A DNA stretch of 64,000 nucleotides from Pseudoxanthomonas sp. Root630 (GCF_001427585.1 NZ_LMGY01000017.1:173863-237862), one strand, 5' to 3'; counted from the stretch's first letter, positions 35,744 to 44,809 are shown. Numbers and translations: made by a program. The notes: generated from the sequence alone by a model not told the origin.

Positions 35744-37900
35744 GTGTCCACGATCCGCACCCCGCGCGCGCCTGCGCGCACGCCGCTGTTCCTCTCGCTC
35801 GCCCTCCTGCTGACCCCACCCCTCGCCGCGACGGCCCAGGAGGCCATCGACACCGCGCAGGACACCCCGGACCCGGCGGTGACCCTCGACGCCGTGCACG
35901 TCAAAGGCGAACGCCTGGGGCTCAACCTCAATCTCGATGCCAGGTCCGGCGCGCTGGGCACCAAGCGGCTGCTGGATACGCCGTTCTCGGTCACCGTGGT
36001 CGAGCAGGAAGACATCGAGAAGCGCGGCGCCACCACGCTGGGCCAGGTCTTCATCAACGATCCCTCGGTCTACGCCGCCGAACCCTCGGCGACGACGGCC
36101 TGGTGGGGCACGCAGATCCGCGGCATCGGCGTCACCAACCACTACGTCGATGGCGTGCCGATGCTGATGGAGTGGGGCGGCGAATACCCGCTGGAGGCCG
36201 TGGAGTCGGTGCAGGCGCTCAAGGGCCTGGGTGGTTTCATGTACGGGTTCGGTGCGCCGGGCGGCATCATCAGCTACCGCACCAAGCGGCCCACCGCCGC
36301 GCCGCTGTTCTCCACCGCGCTCGGCTGGCGCAACGACAGCGCGTTCTCGCTGCACGTCGATGCCAGCGACCACATCGGCGGACCGGATTCGCTGGGCTAC
36401 CGGGTGAATGTGGTGAAGGAGGGCGGTGATGCCTACAACGGTGCCGGCCTCGATCGCACCCTGATCGCATTGGCGGTCGACCAGCCGATCGGCGACAACC
36501 TGCTGTGGCACGCCGAAGTGCTGCGCGAGGACAACAAGCTCAAGCACGAGCCGCTGTACTTCTACTGGGACACGTACGAAGGCGAGCGCCTGCCGAGGCC
36601 GACCTACGACTACGAAAACGTCCGCGTGCGCAATTCGTACTACAAGGCCGTGACCACGAACGTCACCACCGGCCTGGAATGGCGGATCAACGAACGCTGG
36701 AACGTGGACGTCACCGTGGGCGGCAGCCGCCGTGAGCACTATTCGAACAAGATGTTCGCCAACCTGCTCAACCAGGCGGGCGACTACGAAGGCAGCGTCT
36801 ACAACTTCGCCGGCGTGATGCGCAACACCGTGGCCCAGGCGCTGGTGACCGGCCAGGTCGTCACCGGCGGCATCGAGCACGACCTCGTGCTGGGCGCGGC
36901 GGCCCAGCGCACGTGGGACCAGTGGGGCAACGACTGGTACTGGAGCAACGACTTCTCCGGCAACCTGTACCAGCGTCTGGATTTCCTCTCGACCCACGTG
37001 CCGGATTTCAGCCTCGCGCCGGTGAGCGGCGACGAACGCCAGATGTCGGTGTTCGCCAGCGACACCGTGCATTTCGGTGAACACTGGCAGGCGATCCTGG
37101 GCGCGCGCTACGTCGACTACGAACAGCGCGACCTGGACGGCGACCCCACCGTCGACTCGCGCTATGCGACCTCCGCGCTCACGCCCACCGTCGCGCTGAT
37201 CTACAAGCCCGTCGATGCGGTCTCGGTCTATGCGAGTTACGTGGAATCGCTCGAATCGGCCGGGCGTGTCGGCTTCGACAGCGAGCCCCCCTATGCCAAT
37301 GCAGGCGAAGTGCTGGATGCCACCACCAGCAAGCAGTACGAGGTAGGCGCCAAGTACCAGACCGGTCGTTTCGGCATCACGACGGCGGCGTTCCGGGTCG
37401 AACGCGCCGCGCAGATCGACCAGTGGCGCGGCGACGAGCGCTACCTGGTGCAGGACGGCCTCACGCTGTATCGCGGCTTCGAAGCGATCGCCAGCGTCGG
37501 CATCACCGACCGGCTGGACATCGGTGTCGGCGGCTTGTGGATGGATGCCAGCCTCGAGGAGTTGTCTCCCGAGAATGCGGCGCTGATCGGCAACCGGCCG
37601 GCAGGCTCCTCGCGGCGGCAGTACGTCGCGAACATCGAATACCGTCCTGCCGCGCTGCATGGGCTCAGCCTGCACGGCAATGTCCGCTACTCCGGCGACC
37701 AGTACTACGAGGACGCCAACCGCGTGCTGATTCCCGGCCGCACCGTGGCCGATGCCGGTGTCCAGTACCGCACCACGATCGGCGGGCGCAGCGCCACGCT
37801 CACCGGCAACCTCAACAACGTGTTCAACCGGAAGTACTGGAACCTCGACATGCTGGGTGAGGCACGCAACGCCTCCCTCGACCTGCGTATCGACTGGTAG
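35744..37900 (+). CDS. TonB-dependent siderophore receptor
   Basis: This 718-residue outer-membrane receptor starts at GTG. A signal peptide ends near LAATAQEA. A plug domain spans roughly residues 65-180 (LLDTPFSVTVVEQEDIEKRG, VDGVPMLMEWGGEYPLEAVESVQALKG), followed by a 22-strand barrel ending in YWNLDMLGEARNASLDLRIDW with an aromatic C-terminus. The region DTPFSVTVV is typical of ferric-siderophore receptors such as FhuA/FpvA-type proteins. It is monocistronic, with a Fur-like site upstream and an inverted repeat downstream. The siderophore cannot be predicted. Confidence 0.93.
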   Translation: MSTIRTPRAPARTPLFLSLALLLTPPLAATAQEAIDTAQDTPDPAVTLDAVHVKGERLGLNLNLDARSGALGTKRLLDTPFSVTVVEQEDIEKRGATTLGQVFINDPSVYAAEPSATTAWWGTQIRGIGVTNHYVDGVPMLMEWGGEYPLEAVESVQALKGLGGFMYGFGAPGGIISYRTKRPTAAPLFSTALGWRNDSAFSLHVDASDHIGGPDSLGYRVNVVKEGGDAYNGAGLDRTLIALAVDQPIGDNLLWHAEVLREDNKLKHEPLYFYWDTYEGERLPRPTYDYENVRVRNSYYKAVTTNVTTGLEWRINERWNVDVTVGGSRREHYSNKMFANLLNQAGDYEGSVYNFAGVMRNTVAQALVTGQVVTGGIEHDLVLGAAAQRTWDQWGNDWYWSNDFSGNLYQRLDFLSTHVPDFSLAPVSGDERQMSVFASDTVHFGEHWQAILGARYVDYEQRDLDGDPTVDSRYATSALTPTVALIYKPVDAVSVYASYVESLESAGRVGFDSEPPYANAGEVLDATTSKQYEVGAKYQTGRFGITTAAFRVERAAQIDQWRGDERYLVQDGLTLYRGFEAIASVGITDRLDIGVGGLWMDASLEELSPENAALIGNRPAGSSRRQYVANIEYRPAALHGLSLHGNVRYSGDQYYEDANRVLIPGRTVADAGVQYRTTIGGRSATLTGNLNNVFNRKYWNLDMLGEARNASLDLRIDW

Positions 37901-37931
37901 TCCGCGCAGGGCCGCTGCGGCATCTGAAGCA

Positions 37932-37986
37932 GGGGTCAGAGTGCTGTCCTGGATGCGTGGTCAACGCCGGGCAGCGCTCTGATCCC
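37932..37986. repeat. REP-like inverted repeat after the receptor gene
   Basis: The arms GGGGTCAGAGTGCTG and CAGCGCTCTGATCCC are inverted about 25 bases apart. The GGGTCAGAGTGC half resembles an intergenic palindrome family common in Xanthomonadaceae. Fragments such as GCACTCTG at about 44004 and 45513 may be related. It probably also serves as a transcription terminator. Confidence 0.5.
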
Positions 37987-38068
37987 GTTTGCTCATTGAG
38001 CCGCCTGCCAGGTCGTTGGCGCAGCGGGATCCAGGCGCCGAGGCCCCCCCGCCTGGATGCCTGGCCCG

Positions 38069-38107
38069 TTGACGACTGTTAATCTCTGTGTATACTGACT
38101 ATGCACA
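38069..38107 (+). promoter_or_regulatory. Sigma-70 promoter overlapped by a GntR operator
   Basis: TTGACG (38069-38074), a 16-base spacer and TATACT (38091-38096) form a strong promoter. An imperfect palindrome, TGTGTATACTGACTATGCACA (38087-38107), covers the -10 box and fits the TATAC-type sites of YtrA-like GntR regulators. It lies about 120 bases before the regulator gene, so the operon is probably autorepressed. Confidence 0.65.
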
Positions 38108-38220
38108 GACTGTGGTGCGTCTGGACAACCGGCTACGGGCGCGGGTCAGGCGCTCAGGCCGCAGGTCGGTGCGAAGACAAGCCTCCGCAACGCGGCTGAA
38201 TCCCACCACGCAAGGGTTGC

Positions 38221-38643
38221 ATGGATACCGATCTGCTGCTGTCGCCGCATTCGATCACCCCCATGTACGCGCAGATCATGGAGCAGGTGATCGCCAAGGT
38301 GATGGCGGGAACGTGGAAGGCCGGCGCGCCTCTCCCTTCCATCCGTGAACTGGCGGCGGGCAGCCGGGTCAGCGTGATTACGGTCAAGCGCGCGTATCTG
38401 GAACTGGAACGGGCCGGCGTGATCGTGACGCGCCAAGGCAAGGGCTCCTTCGTCGCCGAAACCCTGGATGCGACGCAGACGCTGGCCGCGCAGGAGTTCC
38501 AATCCCAACTGGCCGGCTTGCTGGAGGCGGCCAGGAAACTCGGGCTCGACGGACGACAGATCATCGAGCGCGTAGAGCAAGCCTTGTCCAGCGATCCGGG
38601 CATGTCGAAGCCCATGAATCCCGACCGAAGGAAACCCGAATGA
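38221..38643 (+). CDS. GntR-family regulator, YtrA subfamily
   Basis: This 140-residue regulator has a winged helix (ITPMYAQIMEQVIAKVMAGTW, LPSIRELAAGSRVSVITVKRAYLELERAGVI, RQGKGSFV) and only a short C-terminal helical dimerisation segment, the YtrA architecture. Such regulators control the ABC transporter encoded directly downstream. The stop overlaps the ATPase start (ATGA). The inducing signal is unknown; cell-envelope antibiotics are typical for YtrA relatives. Confidence 0.92.
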   Translation: MDTDLLLSPHSITPMYAQIMEQVIAKVMAGTWKAGAPLPSIRELAAGSRVSVITVKRAYLELERAGVIVTRQGKGSFVAETLDATQTLAAQEFQSQLAGLLEAARKLGLDGRQIIERVEQALSSDPGMSKPMNPDRRKPE

Positions 38644-39524
38644 CACCCGCCATCGCGCTCGAAGGCGTGCGCAAGCAGTACGACGCGTTCGCCCTGCACG
38701 ACATCGACCTCGAACTTCCCGAGGGCCAGGTGATGGGCCTCGTCGGCGTCAATGGCGCCGGCAAATCGACCCTGCTGCGCATGCTGATGGGGTTGGTCCG
38801 TGCGGATGGCGGCAAGGTCGCGGTGCTCGGCCAGGCACTGCCGCAAGCGCAGGTCGCGGTAAAGCGCGATATCGGCTATGCCTCCGACGACATGCGCCTG
38901 TACCGGGGGCAGACGCTGCGCTGGCACATGGATTTCGTCCGCAACATCTATCCCGGCTGGGACGAGGCCTATGCGCAGGACCTGCTGAAGCGTTTCGACC
39001 TGCGGCCGCAGCAGGCGCTGGGTGGTTTTTCGCACGGACAGCGGGTCAAGGCGCTGCTGTTGCTGATCTTCGCGCGCCATCCGCGCCTGCTGTTGCTGGA
39101 CGAGCCGACCACCGGCCTGGACCCGGTCGCACGCGGGGAGGTGCTGGACGCGCTGGCCGACGTGCTGCGCGATGAGCAGCGTTCGATCCTGTTCTCCTCG
39201 CACAACACCGCCGACATCGAACAGATCGCCGATTCCATCACCTTCCTGCACGGCGGCCGGGTCGTCGCGTCGCGCGACAAGGAATCCTTCCTCGATGGCT
39301 GGCGGCGGATCCTGTGCCGCGGCGAAGGGGCGGATGCGATCCGCCGGCTGCCGGGCGTGGCCTCGGTCCGCGACAGCGCGCCGCTGTTCGAAGTGAAGAC
39401 CGGCACGTTCGATGCCGGCACGCTGCCCGCGTTGCAAGCGCTCGGGTTCGCCGTCGAATCGGTCGAACCGATGTCGCTGGAAGACATCTTCGTCACCACC
39501 GTCCGCGGAGGGCACAACGCATGA
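38640..39524 (+). CDS. ABC transporter ATP-binding protein
   Basis: This is a 294-residue cytoplasmic ATPase with Walker A GVNGAGKST, the signature-like GGFSHGQRVKALLLL, Walker B LLLLDEPTTGLDP and H-loop SSHNT. The C-terminal ~80 residues are a small regulatory domain. It is of the YtrB/ABC-2 type and pairs with the membrane protein encoded next (4-base overlap). The signature is SHGQ rather than LSGGQ, as is common in this subfamily. Confidence 0.92.
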   Translation: MTPAIALEGVRKQYDAFALHDIDLELPEGQVMGLVGVNGAGKSTLLRMLMGLVRADGGKVAVLGQALPQAQVAVKRDIGYASDDMRLYRGQTLRWHMDFVRNIYPGWDEAYAQDLLKRFDLRPQQALGGFSHGQRVKALLLLIFARHPRLLLLDEPTTGLDPVARGEVLDALADVLRDEQRSILFSSHNTADIEQIADSITFLHGGRVVASRDKESFLDGWRRILCRGEGADAIRRLPGVASVRDSAPLFEVKTGTFDAGTLPALQALGFAVESVEPMSLEDIFVTTVRGGHNA

Positions 39525-40207
39525 ACTGGCTCGCATCCGATGCCGCGATGGTCCGCAAGCTGATCGTCAAGGACTGGCAGGTCTACCAGAAGCAGCTCGC
39601 AGGCTTCGTCGCCGGCATGCTGCTGGCGATGGGGCTGGTGGGCATGGGCACGCCGCTGCTGGCCTCGGCCGGTGCGCTGCTGCTGTTGGTGCTGCTGCTC
39701 GTGGTCGGTTCCTATGCCATCCAGTCCTCGGTGATGGCCGAGCGCAAAGAGCAGACCCAGCCTTTCGTCATGAGCCTGCCGGTCACGCCGATGGATGTGT
39801 TCTGGGGCAAGTTGCTGGCCAACTTCGCGATCTTCCTGGTGCCGTTCCTGCTGGTCGGCGGCGGCCTGCTGGCGTTGGTGCTGGGCACGCCGCGCGCCGA
39901 CGGCGCGGTGCCGTGGCTGGTGGTGGTGGCGTTGTTCATGCTCGCCAATTTCTGCGTCTCGCTGTGCGTGGTGATCGCGGTGGATTCCGAAGGCTGGAAC
40001 GTGTTCGCGATGCTGGCGCTGATGACGCTGATCGGCCCCTTCCTCTACTGGGTCAGCACGATGCACGGCATCCGCGAACACCTGCAGGGCGACGCCATCG
40101 TCTGGAGTCCGCAGGTGCTGGGCCTGATCGGCGGCGAACTCGCGGTGATGGCCATCGCCATCCTCGCCGCGGGCTGGGTGCATGCGCGCAAGGCCTCGTT
40201 CCTCTGA
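39521..40207 (+). CDS. ABC-2 type transporter permease
   Basis: This 228-residue membrane protein has six hydrophobic segments, the first at LAGFVAGMLLAMGLVGMG and the last at LIGGELAVMAIAILAAGWV. It begins with an N-terminal cytoplasmic helix (MVRKLIVKDWQVYQKQL) typical of ABC-2 permeases. It overlaps the ATPase gene by 4 bases and completes the GntR-regulated transporter. It is likely an exporter; its substrate is unknown. Confidence 0.88.
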   Translation: MNWLASDAAMVRKLIVKDWQVYQKQLAGFVAGMLLAMGLVGMGTPLLASAGALLLLVLLLVVGSYAIQSSVMAERKEQTQPFVMSLPVTPMDVFWGKLLANFAIFLVPFLLVGGGLLALVLGTPRADGAVPWLVVVALFMLANFCVSLCVVIAVDSEGWNVFAMLALMTLIGPFLYWVSTMHGIREHLQGDAIVWSPQVLGLIGGELAVMAIAILAAGWVHARKASFL

Positions 40208-40217
40208 GCGCAATGCG

Positions 40218-41387
40218 ATGCAGACCGGTGAACGCGTCCATCACATGGACAACCTGCGCGCGCTGGCCATGCTGGCCGGCGTGGTGTTCCATGCGGCGCT
40301 TGCCTACAGTCCGCTGATGCATCCGGTCTGGCCTGCCGCGGACGCGGGAGGATCGAGGACCGTCGATGCGGTCGCCTGGTTCATGCACATGTTCCGGATG
40401 CCGCTGTTCTTCGCGCTCGCGGGTTACTTCGCGGCCCTGTTGGTGGCGCGCCGCGGCATGGCGGGCCTGTTCCGCAATCGTTGCGCACGCGTGCTGTTGC
40501 CGTTGGCGTTGTTCACGCCGCCGGTGCTCGCCAGCATGGCGTGGCTGACGGAACATGCGGCGGACACCGTCATGCGGCCATCGCCGGCGCTGGCGTGGAT
40601 CCGCACGTATGTCGATCAGCACGGCGCCATGCCGTCGATGCCCGGCTGGGCGCACCTGTGGTTCCTGTTCTACCTCGCGTTGTTCACGCTCATGGTGTGG
40701 GTGGCGTCCACCCTGGAACTGGGTCGCATCGGCAACCGGATCGCCGCGATGCCCGCGACGATGCTGGTCGTGCTGTTCCCGTTCCTGACGGCTCCTGCAT
40801 TGGCGCTGGTCGGAACGCCGTGGCCGGCACCGGAGTTCTTCATCCCGGCGCTATGGGCACTGGCCTTCTTCGGGCTGTATTTCGCATTCGGTTACCAACT
40901 GTTCCACCACGGCGCATTGCTCGATCGCCTGCGGTCGCTTTCGCCTTTCCTGTTGGCCGGCGCGGTGATTTCGTATGGCGTGTTGTTCCGGTGGACCGAT
41001 GGTTTCATGGACGCGCCGCCATCGGCCGTAGCGCGTGGCGTGAGGGCGTTGCTGGAAGCCTGCGCAGGTTTCTGGATGACACTCTGGTGCCTGCTCGCCG
41101 CAAGGCGATGGCTGAGGTCGCGCAGCGCGACGATGCGTTGGCTCGCCGACAGCGCCTACTGGGTCTACATCGTCCACTTGCCAGTATTGCTGGCGGTCCA
41201 GTATCGGCTGCTGGACATGCCGTTGCACTGGATTGTTAAGTTTGTGTCTTCACTCATCGTCACGCTGCTGGTGTCGTTCGCCAGCTACCAGTGGCTGGTT
41301 CGGCGCACGGTGATCGGTCGGCTGTTGAATGGAACGGTGCGGCCGTCCACACCTCCAGTTGCGATGGTCGGCACGGATACGTTGTGA
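40218..41387 (+). CDS. Acyltransferase-3 family membrane protein (OpgC-like)
   Basis: This 389-residue integral membrane protein has about ten hydrophobic segments and opens with HHMDNLRALAMLAGVVFHAAL, the acyltransferase-3 signature with its conserved histidine. MFRMPLFFALAGYFAALLVARRG and WHLWF-like WAHLWFLFYLALF follow. OpgC-like members transfer acyl groups such as succinate to glucans. It begins 10 bases after the ABC permease, so it may be the fourth gene of the GntR operon, which would link the exporter to envelope modification. Confidence 0.85.
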   Translation: MQTGERVHHMDNLRALAMLAGVVFHAALAYSPLMHPVWPAADAGGSRTVDAVAWFMHMFRMPLFFALAGYFAALLVARRGMAGLFRNRCARVLLPLALFTPPVLASMAWLTEHAADTVMRPSPALAWIRTYVDQHGAMPSMPGWAHLWFLFYLALFTLMVWVASTLELGRIGNRIAAMPATMLVVLFPFLTAPALALVGTPWPAPEFFIPALWALAFFGLYFAFGYQLFHHGALLDRLRSLSPFLLAGAVISYGVLFRWTDGFMDAPPSAVARGVRALLEACAGFWMTLWCLLAARRWLRSRSATMRWLADSAYWVYIVHLPVLLAVQYRLLDMPLHWIVKFVSSLIVTLLVSFASYQWLVRRTVIGRLLNGTVRPSTPPVAMVGTDTL

Positions 41388-41503
41388 TCGTCGGTCACGT
41401 CCTGCGCTGGCACGCATTGAATCGCTGGGTTGGAGCCGGAATACGCAAAAATTCCGGCAATTTCACGCTGCGTCCACGTACGCCAATCCAGGCTGAAGGT
41501 ACG

Positions 41504-41534
41504 TTGCGGCACCCACCGGAAAGGCCGCTATATT
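41504..41534 (+). promoter_or_regulatory. Probable promoter of the Lpp-like lipoprotein gene
   Basis: TTGCGG at 41504 and TATATT at 41529 are 19 bases apart, a slightly long spacer. They lie just upstream of a strong AAGGAGG site (41550-41556) and the ATG at 41563. The short leader and strong ribosome site fit an abundant envelope protein. Confidence 0.5.
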
Positions 41535-41562
41535 CCCTGCTCCCAGACGAAGGAGGATTGGA

Positions 41563-41832
41563 ATGTTTACGAACAAGCGATTCATGACGACGGCGCGTGT
41601 GCTCGGTGTGGCGATGGTGGCGGGCGTGGCTCTCAGCGGCTGTGCCACCTACGACGACGAGTTCGCCGGGATCAACTCGCGCCTCGATCAGCTCGATACG
41701 AAGGTGCAGGGCGCGGCGCAGAGTGCCGACGCTGCAAATCAGTCCGCGCAGCAGGCCAACCAGCGCCTGGATCAGATCGAAGGCCGCGTGCGGCAGCTCG
41801 AAGCGGCGCCGCGCCGTGTGCCGCGCGGCTGA
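41563..41832 (+). CDS. Lpp-like outer-membrane lipoprotein
   Basis: This 89-residue lipoprotein has a signal peptide and lipobox LSGC (cleavage before the Cys in SGCATYDDE). A single heptad-rich helix follows (INSRLDQLDTKVQGAAQSAD to QRLDQIEGRVRQLEAA), the architecture of Braun-type lipoproteins forming coiled-coil trimers. The C-terminus is RRVPRG, lacking the terminal lysine used for covalent peptidoglycan linkage in E. coli. It has a strong ribosome site and is followed by a clear terminator. Confidence 0.88.
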   Translation: MFTNKRFMTTARVLGVAMVAGVALSGCATYDDEFAGINSRLDQLDTKVQGAAQSADAANQSAQQANQRLDQIEGRVRQLEAAPRRVPRG

Positions 41833-41873
41833 TCGCGCTTGCACGATTCGTTACGCACAGAGTGAACCCGGGA

Positions 41874-41910
41874 CCCGGTGGCCATGGCTGGCCACCGGGC
41901 TCTCTTGTTT
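41874..41910 (+). terminator. Rho-independent terminator after the lipoprotein gene
   Basis: A perfect 10-bp stem (CCCGGTGGCC / GGCCACCGGG) with an ATGGCT loop is followed by CTCTCTTGTTT and a further T-rich stretch. Confidence 0.85.
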
Positions 41911-41919
41911 CCGTTTTTC

Positions 41920-42672
41920 TTGAGGACCTGCGCCATTCGTACCTGCCTACACCCTGCAATCCGTGCCGCCACCGGCGCGCTGATGCTGACGCTGACGTTC
42001 GCGAGTTTCGCGGCGCCCAAGGCCGAGCGTGACGCCCAGCAAGAAACGGCCGCTGCCGCCGACCAGCTTCCGGAAGGCCAGGACGTCTCCGACACGGTGA
42101 TCGCGCTCGCAGGCTGGATCGTCGCGACCAAGGACAGCCAGGGCTATCCCTTCGCGATCATCGACAAGGCCGCTGCGCAGATCCTGGTGTTCGGTGGCGA
42201 CGGCCGGCCTCGCGGCGCGGCTCCCGGACTTTTCGGATCGGCGGTTGGCGATCACACGGCTCCCGGTGTCGCCGGTCTCGCGCTTCGCGAAATTCCTGGC
42301 CGCGATCGCACGACGCCTGCAGGTCGCTTCGTAGGCGGTTTCGGCCCGTCCATCGATGCGGGGCGCGTGCTGTGGGTCGACTACGATTCCGCGGTCTCCA
42401 TCCATCCGACCGCCACCGGCGTCCCGGCCGAGAAGCGTGTGGAACGCCTCGCATCGCCCACGCCCGATGACAATCGCATCACGCACGGCTGCATCAACGT
42501 GGCGCCCGAGTTCTACGAGCGGATCATGCAGCCGACGTTCGAGAAGGGCGGGGTGTTCTACATCCTCCCGGACAAGGACTCGATCGAGGAGACCTTCCCG
42601 GAGTTCGCGCAGAGCCGCGCGGACTCGGCGGCAAACGCCGGCAAGAAGCGCGGACGCTCAGCCCGCAAGTGA
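41920..42672 (+). CDS. L,D-transpeptidase-like exported protein
   Basis: This exported protein of about 250 residues has a YkuD-like catalytic segment, RITHGCINVAPEFYERI, with the histidine and cysteine of the L,D-transpeptidase triad. DRTTPAGRFVGGFG and SIHPTATG lie upstream of it. The C-terminus is basic (AGKKRGRSARK). The frame also has an ATG at 41878, but that start lies inside the upstream terminator. TTG 41920 (signal peptide RTCAIRTCLHPAIRAATGALMLTLTF) or ATG 41983 are likelier. It could crosslink peptidoglycan or attach lipoproteins; HGCIN departs from the usual HGCxR. Confidence 0.78.
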   Translation: MRTCAIRTCLHPAIRAATGALMLTLTFASFAAPKAERDAQQETAAAADQLPEGQDVSDTVIALAGWIVATKDSQGYPFAIIDKAAAQILVFGGDGRPRGAAPGLFGSAVGDHTAPGVAGLALREIPGRDRTTPAGRFVGGFGPSIDAGRVLWVDYDSAVSIHPTATGVPAEKRVERLASPTPDDNRITHGCINVAPEFYERIMQPTFEKGGVFYILPDKDSIEETFPEFAQSRADSAANAGKKRGRSARK

Positions 42673-42733
42673 CAGGCGCGTCGGCATCGCGGCGGGTCTT
42701 GCCGCACGCCCCCGGCGTCATACAGATTCATGG

Positions 42734-42762
42734 AAGGAGGCGCAGCGCGCCTCCTTTTTTTT
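42734..42762 (+). terminator. Rho-independent terminator after the transpeptidase gene
   Basis: A 9-10-bp perfect stem (AAGGAGGCGC / GCGCCTCCTT) with a three-base loop runs straight into eight T residues. Confidence 0.92.
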
Positions 42763-42988
42763 GTGCGCGGATTGCGATATCGCGCACAAGCGGCTTCCTG
42801 CCAACATCGCGCGCACGTCCGTTGAGCGATTCCGGATCGTCCAGCACGCCTTAAAGGCTTCTTAAAGTCGCGCCGCAACACTGCATCGCGACGACCACGC
42901 GAACATTCGTCACTTCCTGTGCTGCGCCGCATTGCCCGCGTCGCGCCGCGTTTGCGCGCCTATCTTTCCCCCCATCAAGGTAACTGTC

Positions 42989-43924
42989 ATGGCAGGCTGG
43001 ACCACATCCGATATCCCGTCCCAGGTAGGGCGAACCGCTCTGGTCACCGGAACAGGCGGCATCGGCTTCCACGTGTCCCTGGCGCTGGCGCGGGCGGGCG
43101 CCACGGTCATCGTGGCAGGCCGGAATGCCGCCAAGGGCGCGGCCGCCGTCGAGCAGATAAGCCGGTCGTTGCCCAGGGCCCGCGTGCGCTTCGGCGCCGT
43201 CGATCTCGCCAATCTGGACTCGATCGAGAGCTTCGCCGACACCCTGCTGCGGTCGCATGGCAGCCTGGACCTGCTGGTCAACAATGCGGCGGTGATGACG
43301 CCGCCGCAGCGGAAGGAAACCGCCGACGGTTTCGAATTGCAGCTGGGCACGAACCATCTGGGCCACTTCGCACTCAAGGCCCGGCTGTTGCCCTTGTTGC
43401 GCGAGGGACGCGGTGCCCGGGTCGTGTCGCTGTCCAGCATCGCCGCGCGCAGCGGTGCGATCGATTTCGACGACCTGCAATCGCGGCATCGTTATGTGCC
43501 GATGGCTGCCTACAGTCAGTCGAAGTTGGCGTGCCTGTTGTTCGCGTTCGAGTTGCAGCGCCGGAGTGCGACGGAAGGGTGGGGCATCCAGAGCCTGGCC
43601 GCGCACCCCGGAATATCGCGCACGGACCTGCTCCCCAACGGTGCCGGCCCCCGCAGCCCGCAGGCGCTGGCCCGACGTTATCTGTGGTTCCTGTTCCAAC
43701 CCGCCGATCAGGGCGCGTTGCCTCCGCTGTACGCCGCGACCGCGCCGACGGCGCAGGCGGGCGGTTACTACGGTCCCGACAAGCTGAGCGAAACGCGCGG
43801 CCATCCGGTCATCGCCAAGGTACCTGCGCAAGCCGAGGACATCGCTGTTGCCGAGCGCCTGTGGCTGGAATCGGAGCGTCTGACGGGTACGGCGTTCGGC
43901 AGTCGCCAGGCGCAAAGCGCGTAG
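42989..43924 (+). CDS. Short-chain dehydrogenase/reductase (retinol-dehydrogenase-like)
   Basis: This 311-residue SDR oxidoreductase has TGTGGIGFHVSLALARAG (NAD(P) binding), DLLVNNAAVMTPP (NNAG-type), catalytic Ser in VVSLSSIAARSG, and the active-site pair Tyr-x3-Lys in AAYSQSKLA. The sequence continues with LAAHPGISRTDL. It resembles the retinol dehydrogenase/WW-oxidoreductase-like group common in soil bacteria; the substrate is unknown. The start at ATG 42989 follows AAGG. It is monocistronic, ending before a bidirectional terminator. Confidence 0.88.
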   Translation: MAGWTTSDIPSQVGRTALVTGTGGIGFHVSLALARAGATVIVAGRNAAKGAAAVEQISRSLPRARVRFGAVDLANLDSIESFADTLLRSHGSLDLLVNNAAVMTPPQRKETADGFELQLGTNHLGHFALKARLLPLLREGRGARVVSLSSIAARSGAIDFDDLQSRHRYVPMAAYSQSKLACLLFAFELQRRSATEGWGIQSLAAHPGISRTDLLPNGAGPRSPQALARRYLWFLFQPADQGALPPLYAATAPTAQAGGYYGPDKLSETRGHPVIAKVPAQAEDIAVAERLWLESERLTGTAFGSRQAQSA

Positions 43925-44035
43925 TGCGAAGCAAGGGTTGAGCCGCAGGGGATCGCGTTGTGCCGCCGGAGTGGGGCTCAAGGTGCGTTTCTTGCGAGAT
44001 CGCACTCTGCCCCCCGTTTCCTGTTTCGCAAAGCG

Positions 44036-44060
44036 AAGGGGCCGTATGGCCCCTTTGTTT
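44036..44060. terminator. Bidirectional terminator between convergent genes
   Basis: The stem AAGGGGCC / GGCCCCTT with a GTAT loop is followed by TGTTTGTTT on the + strand and CGCTTTGCG on the other. It lies between the SDR gene and the convergent 44084-44533 gene. Confidence 0.75.
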
Positions 44061-44083
44061 GTCTGCAGGGTCGCTGCGTGGTC

Positions 44084-44533
44084 TTACTCGGCTTGGCGAG
44101 AGGCCCGATCACCTACACGACGGGCCTCTTCAATCCAATCCAGGGCTTCGCGGTAGCCTTCCTCGCTTTCCAGGACGCGATCCATCAGGGGACGCCCCGT
44201 CAGCGTGAGGTACTCGCCGAAGTCCGCAGGCGTGAGTCCGGCGGCCTCGGCGGCTTGGTGGAACAGGTGCCAGCGCATCGCGCGCTTCTCGCGTTCGTAG
44301 CGTGGCCAAAAGTCTGGAAGGACCTCCGCACCCGCGCGTACGCGATTGATCGGCTCTCCCGGGCGCTTGTCCTGGGGGGCGAGGCGCTGGGCGGCGGCGA
44401 GGAGCAGGTGTGCTATGTCCTCGCGCTCTACGGTCCCATTCGCCGCACGCAGTTGGCGTGCACACCGATCCAGGGCGGCGGATAGCTCGCGGAGCGAGGC
44501 CTGGAGGTAAGGATTCGGGTGGTCTTTGATCAT
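44084..44533 (-). CDS. Conserved-looking hypothetical cytoplasmic protein
   Basis: This 149-residue protein of unknown function is almost entirely helical (YLQASLRELSAALDRCARQLRA, EDIAHLLLAAAQRLAP, RYEREKRAMRWHLFHQAAEAAG, GYREALDWIEEARRVG) with no signal or membrane segment. ATG 44533 is chosen over the longer frame start because it begins the compact helical sequence. Codon use is like the core genes. The gap 44534-44809 upstream holds no supported gene. Confidence 0.7.
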   Translation of the reverse strand: MIKDHPNPYLQASLRELSAALDRCARQLRAANGTVEREDIAHLLLAAAQRLAPQDKRPGEPINRVRAGAEVLPDFWPRYEREKRAMRWHLFHQAAEAAGLTPADFGEYLTLTGRPLMDRVLESEEGYREALDWIEEARRVGDRASRQAE

Positions 44534-44809
44534 CGTTCGACAGTGCACGGGCTGCGAACAGCGCCCCATCATCAAGGTAGACGTCTGGCGGGGCGATTTC
44601 CCTATGGTGGTGAACGCGATATCTCCCGCGGCGATGAGTCCGATGGTCGCGGACTTGACCTGCGGTGCTGCTGCGGTACGAAGTGGCGCATCTGGGAAGG
44701 CTGCGACTCGGAATGCCGTACCCCTGGCAGGCAGACGTCAGTCAGGGTGCACATGCTGCGCGCTGCGGGGTGCGGTTATGCGTCGGCTTGTTAGCCAGGC
44801 CCAGCCACC

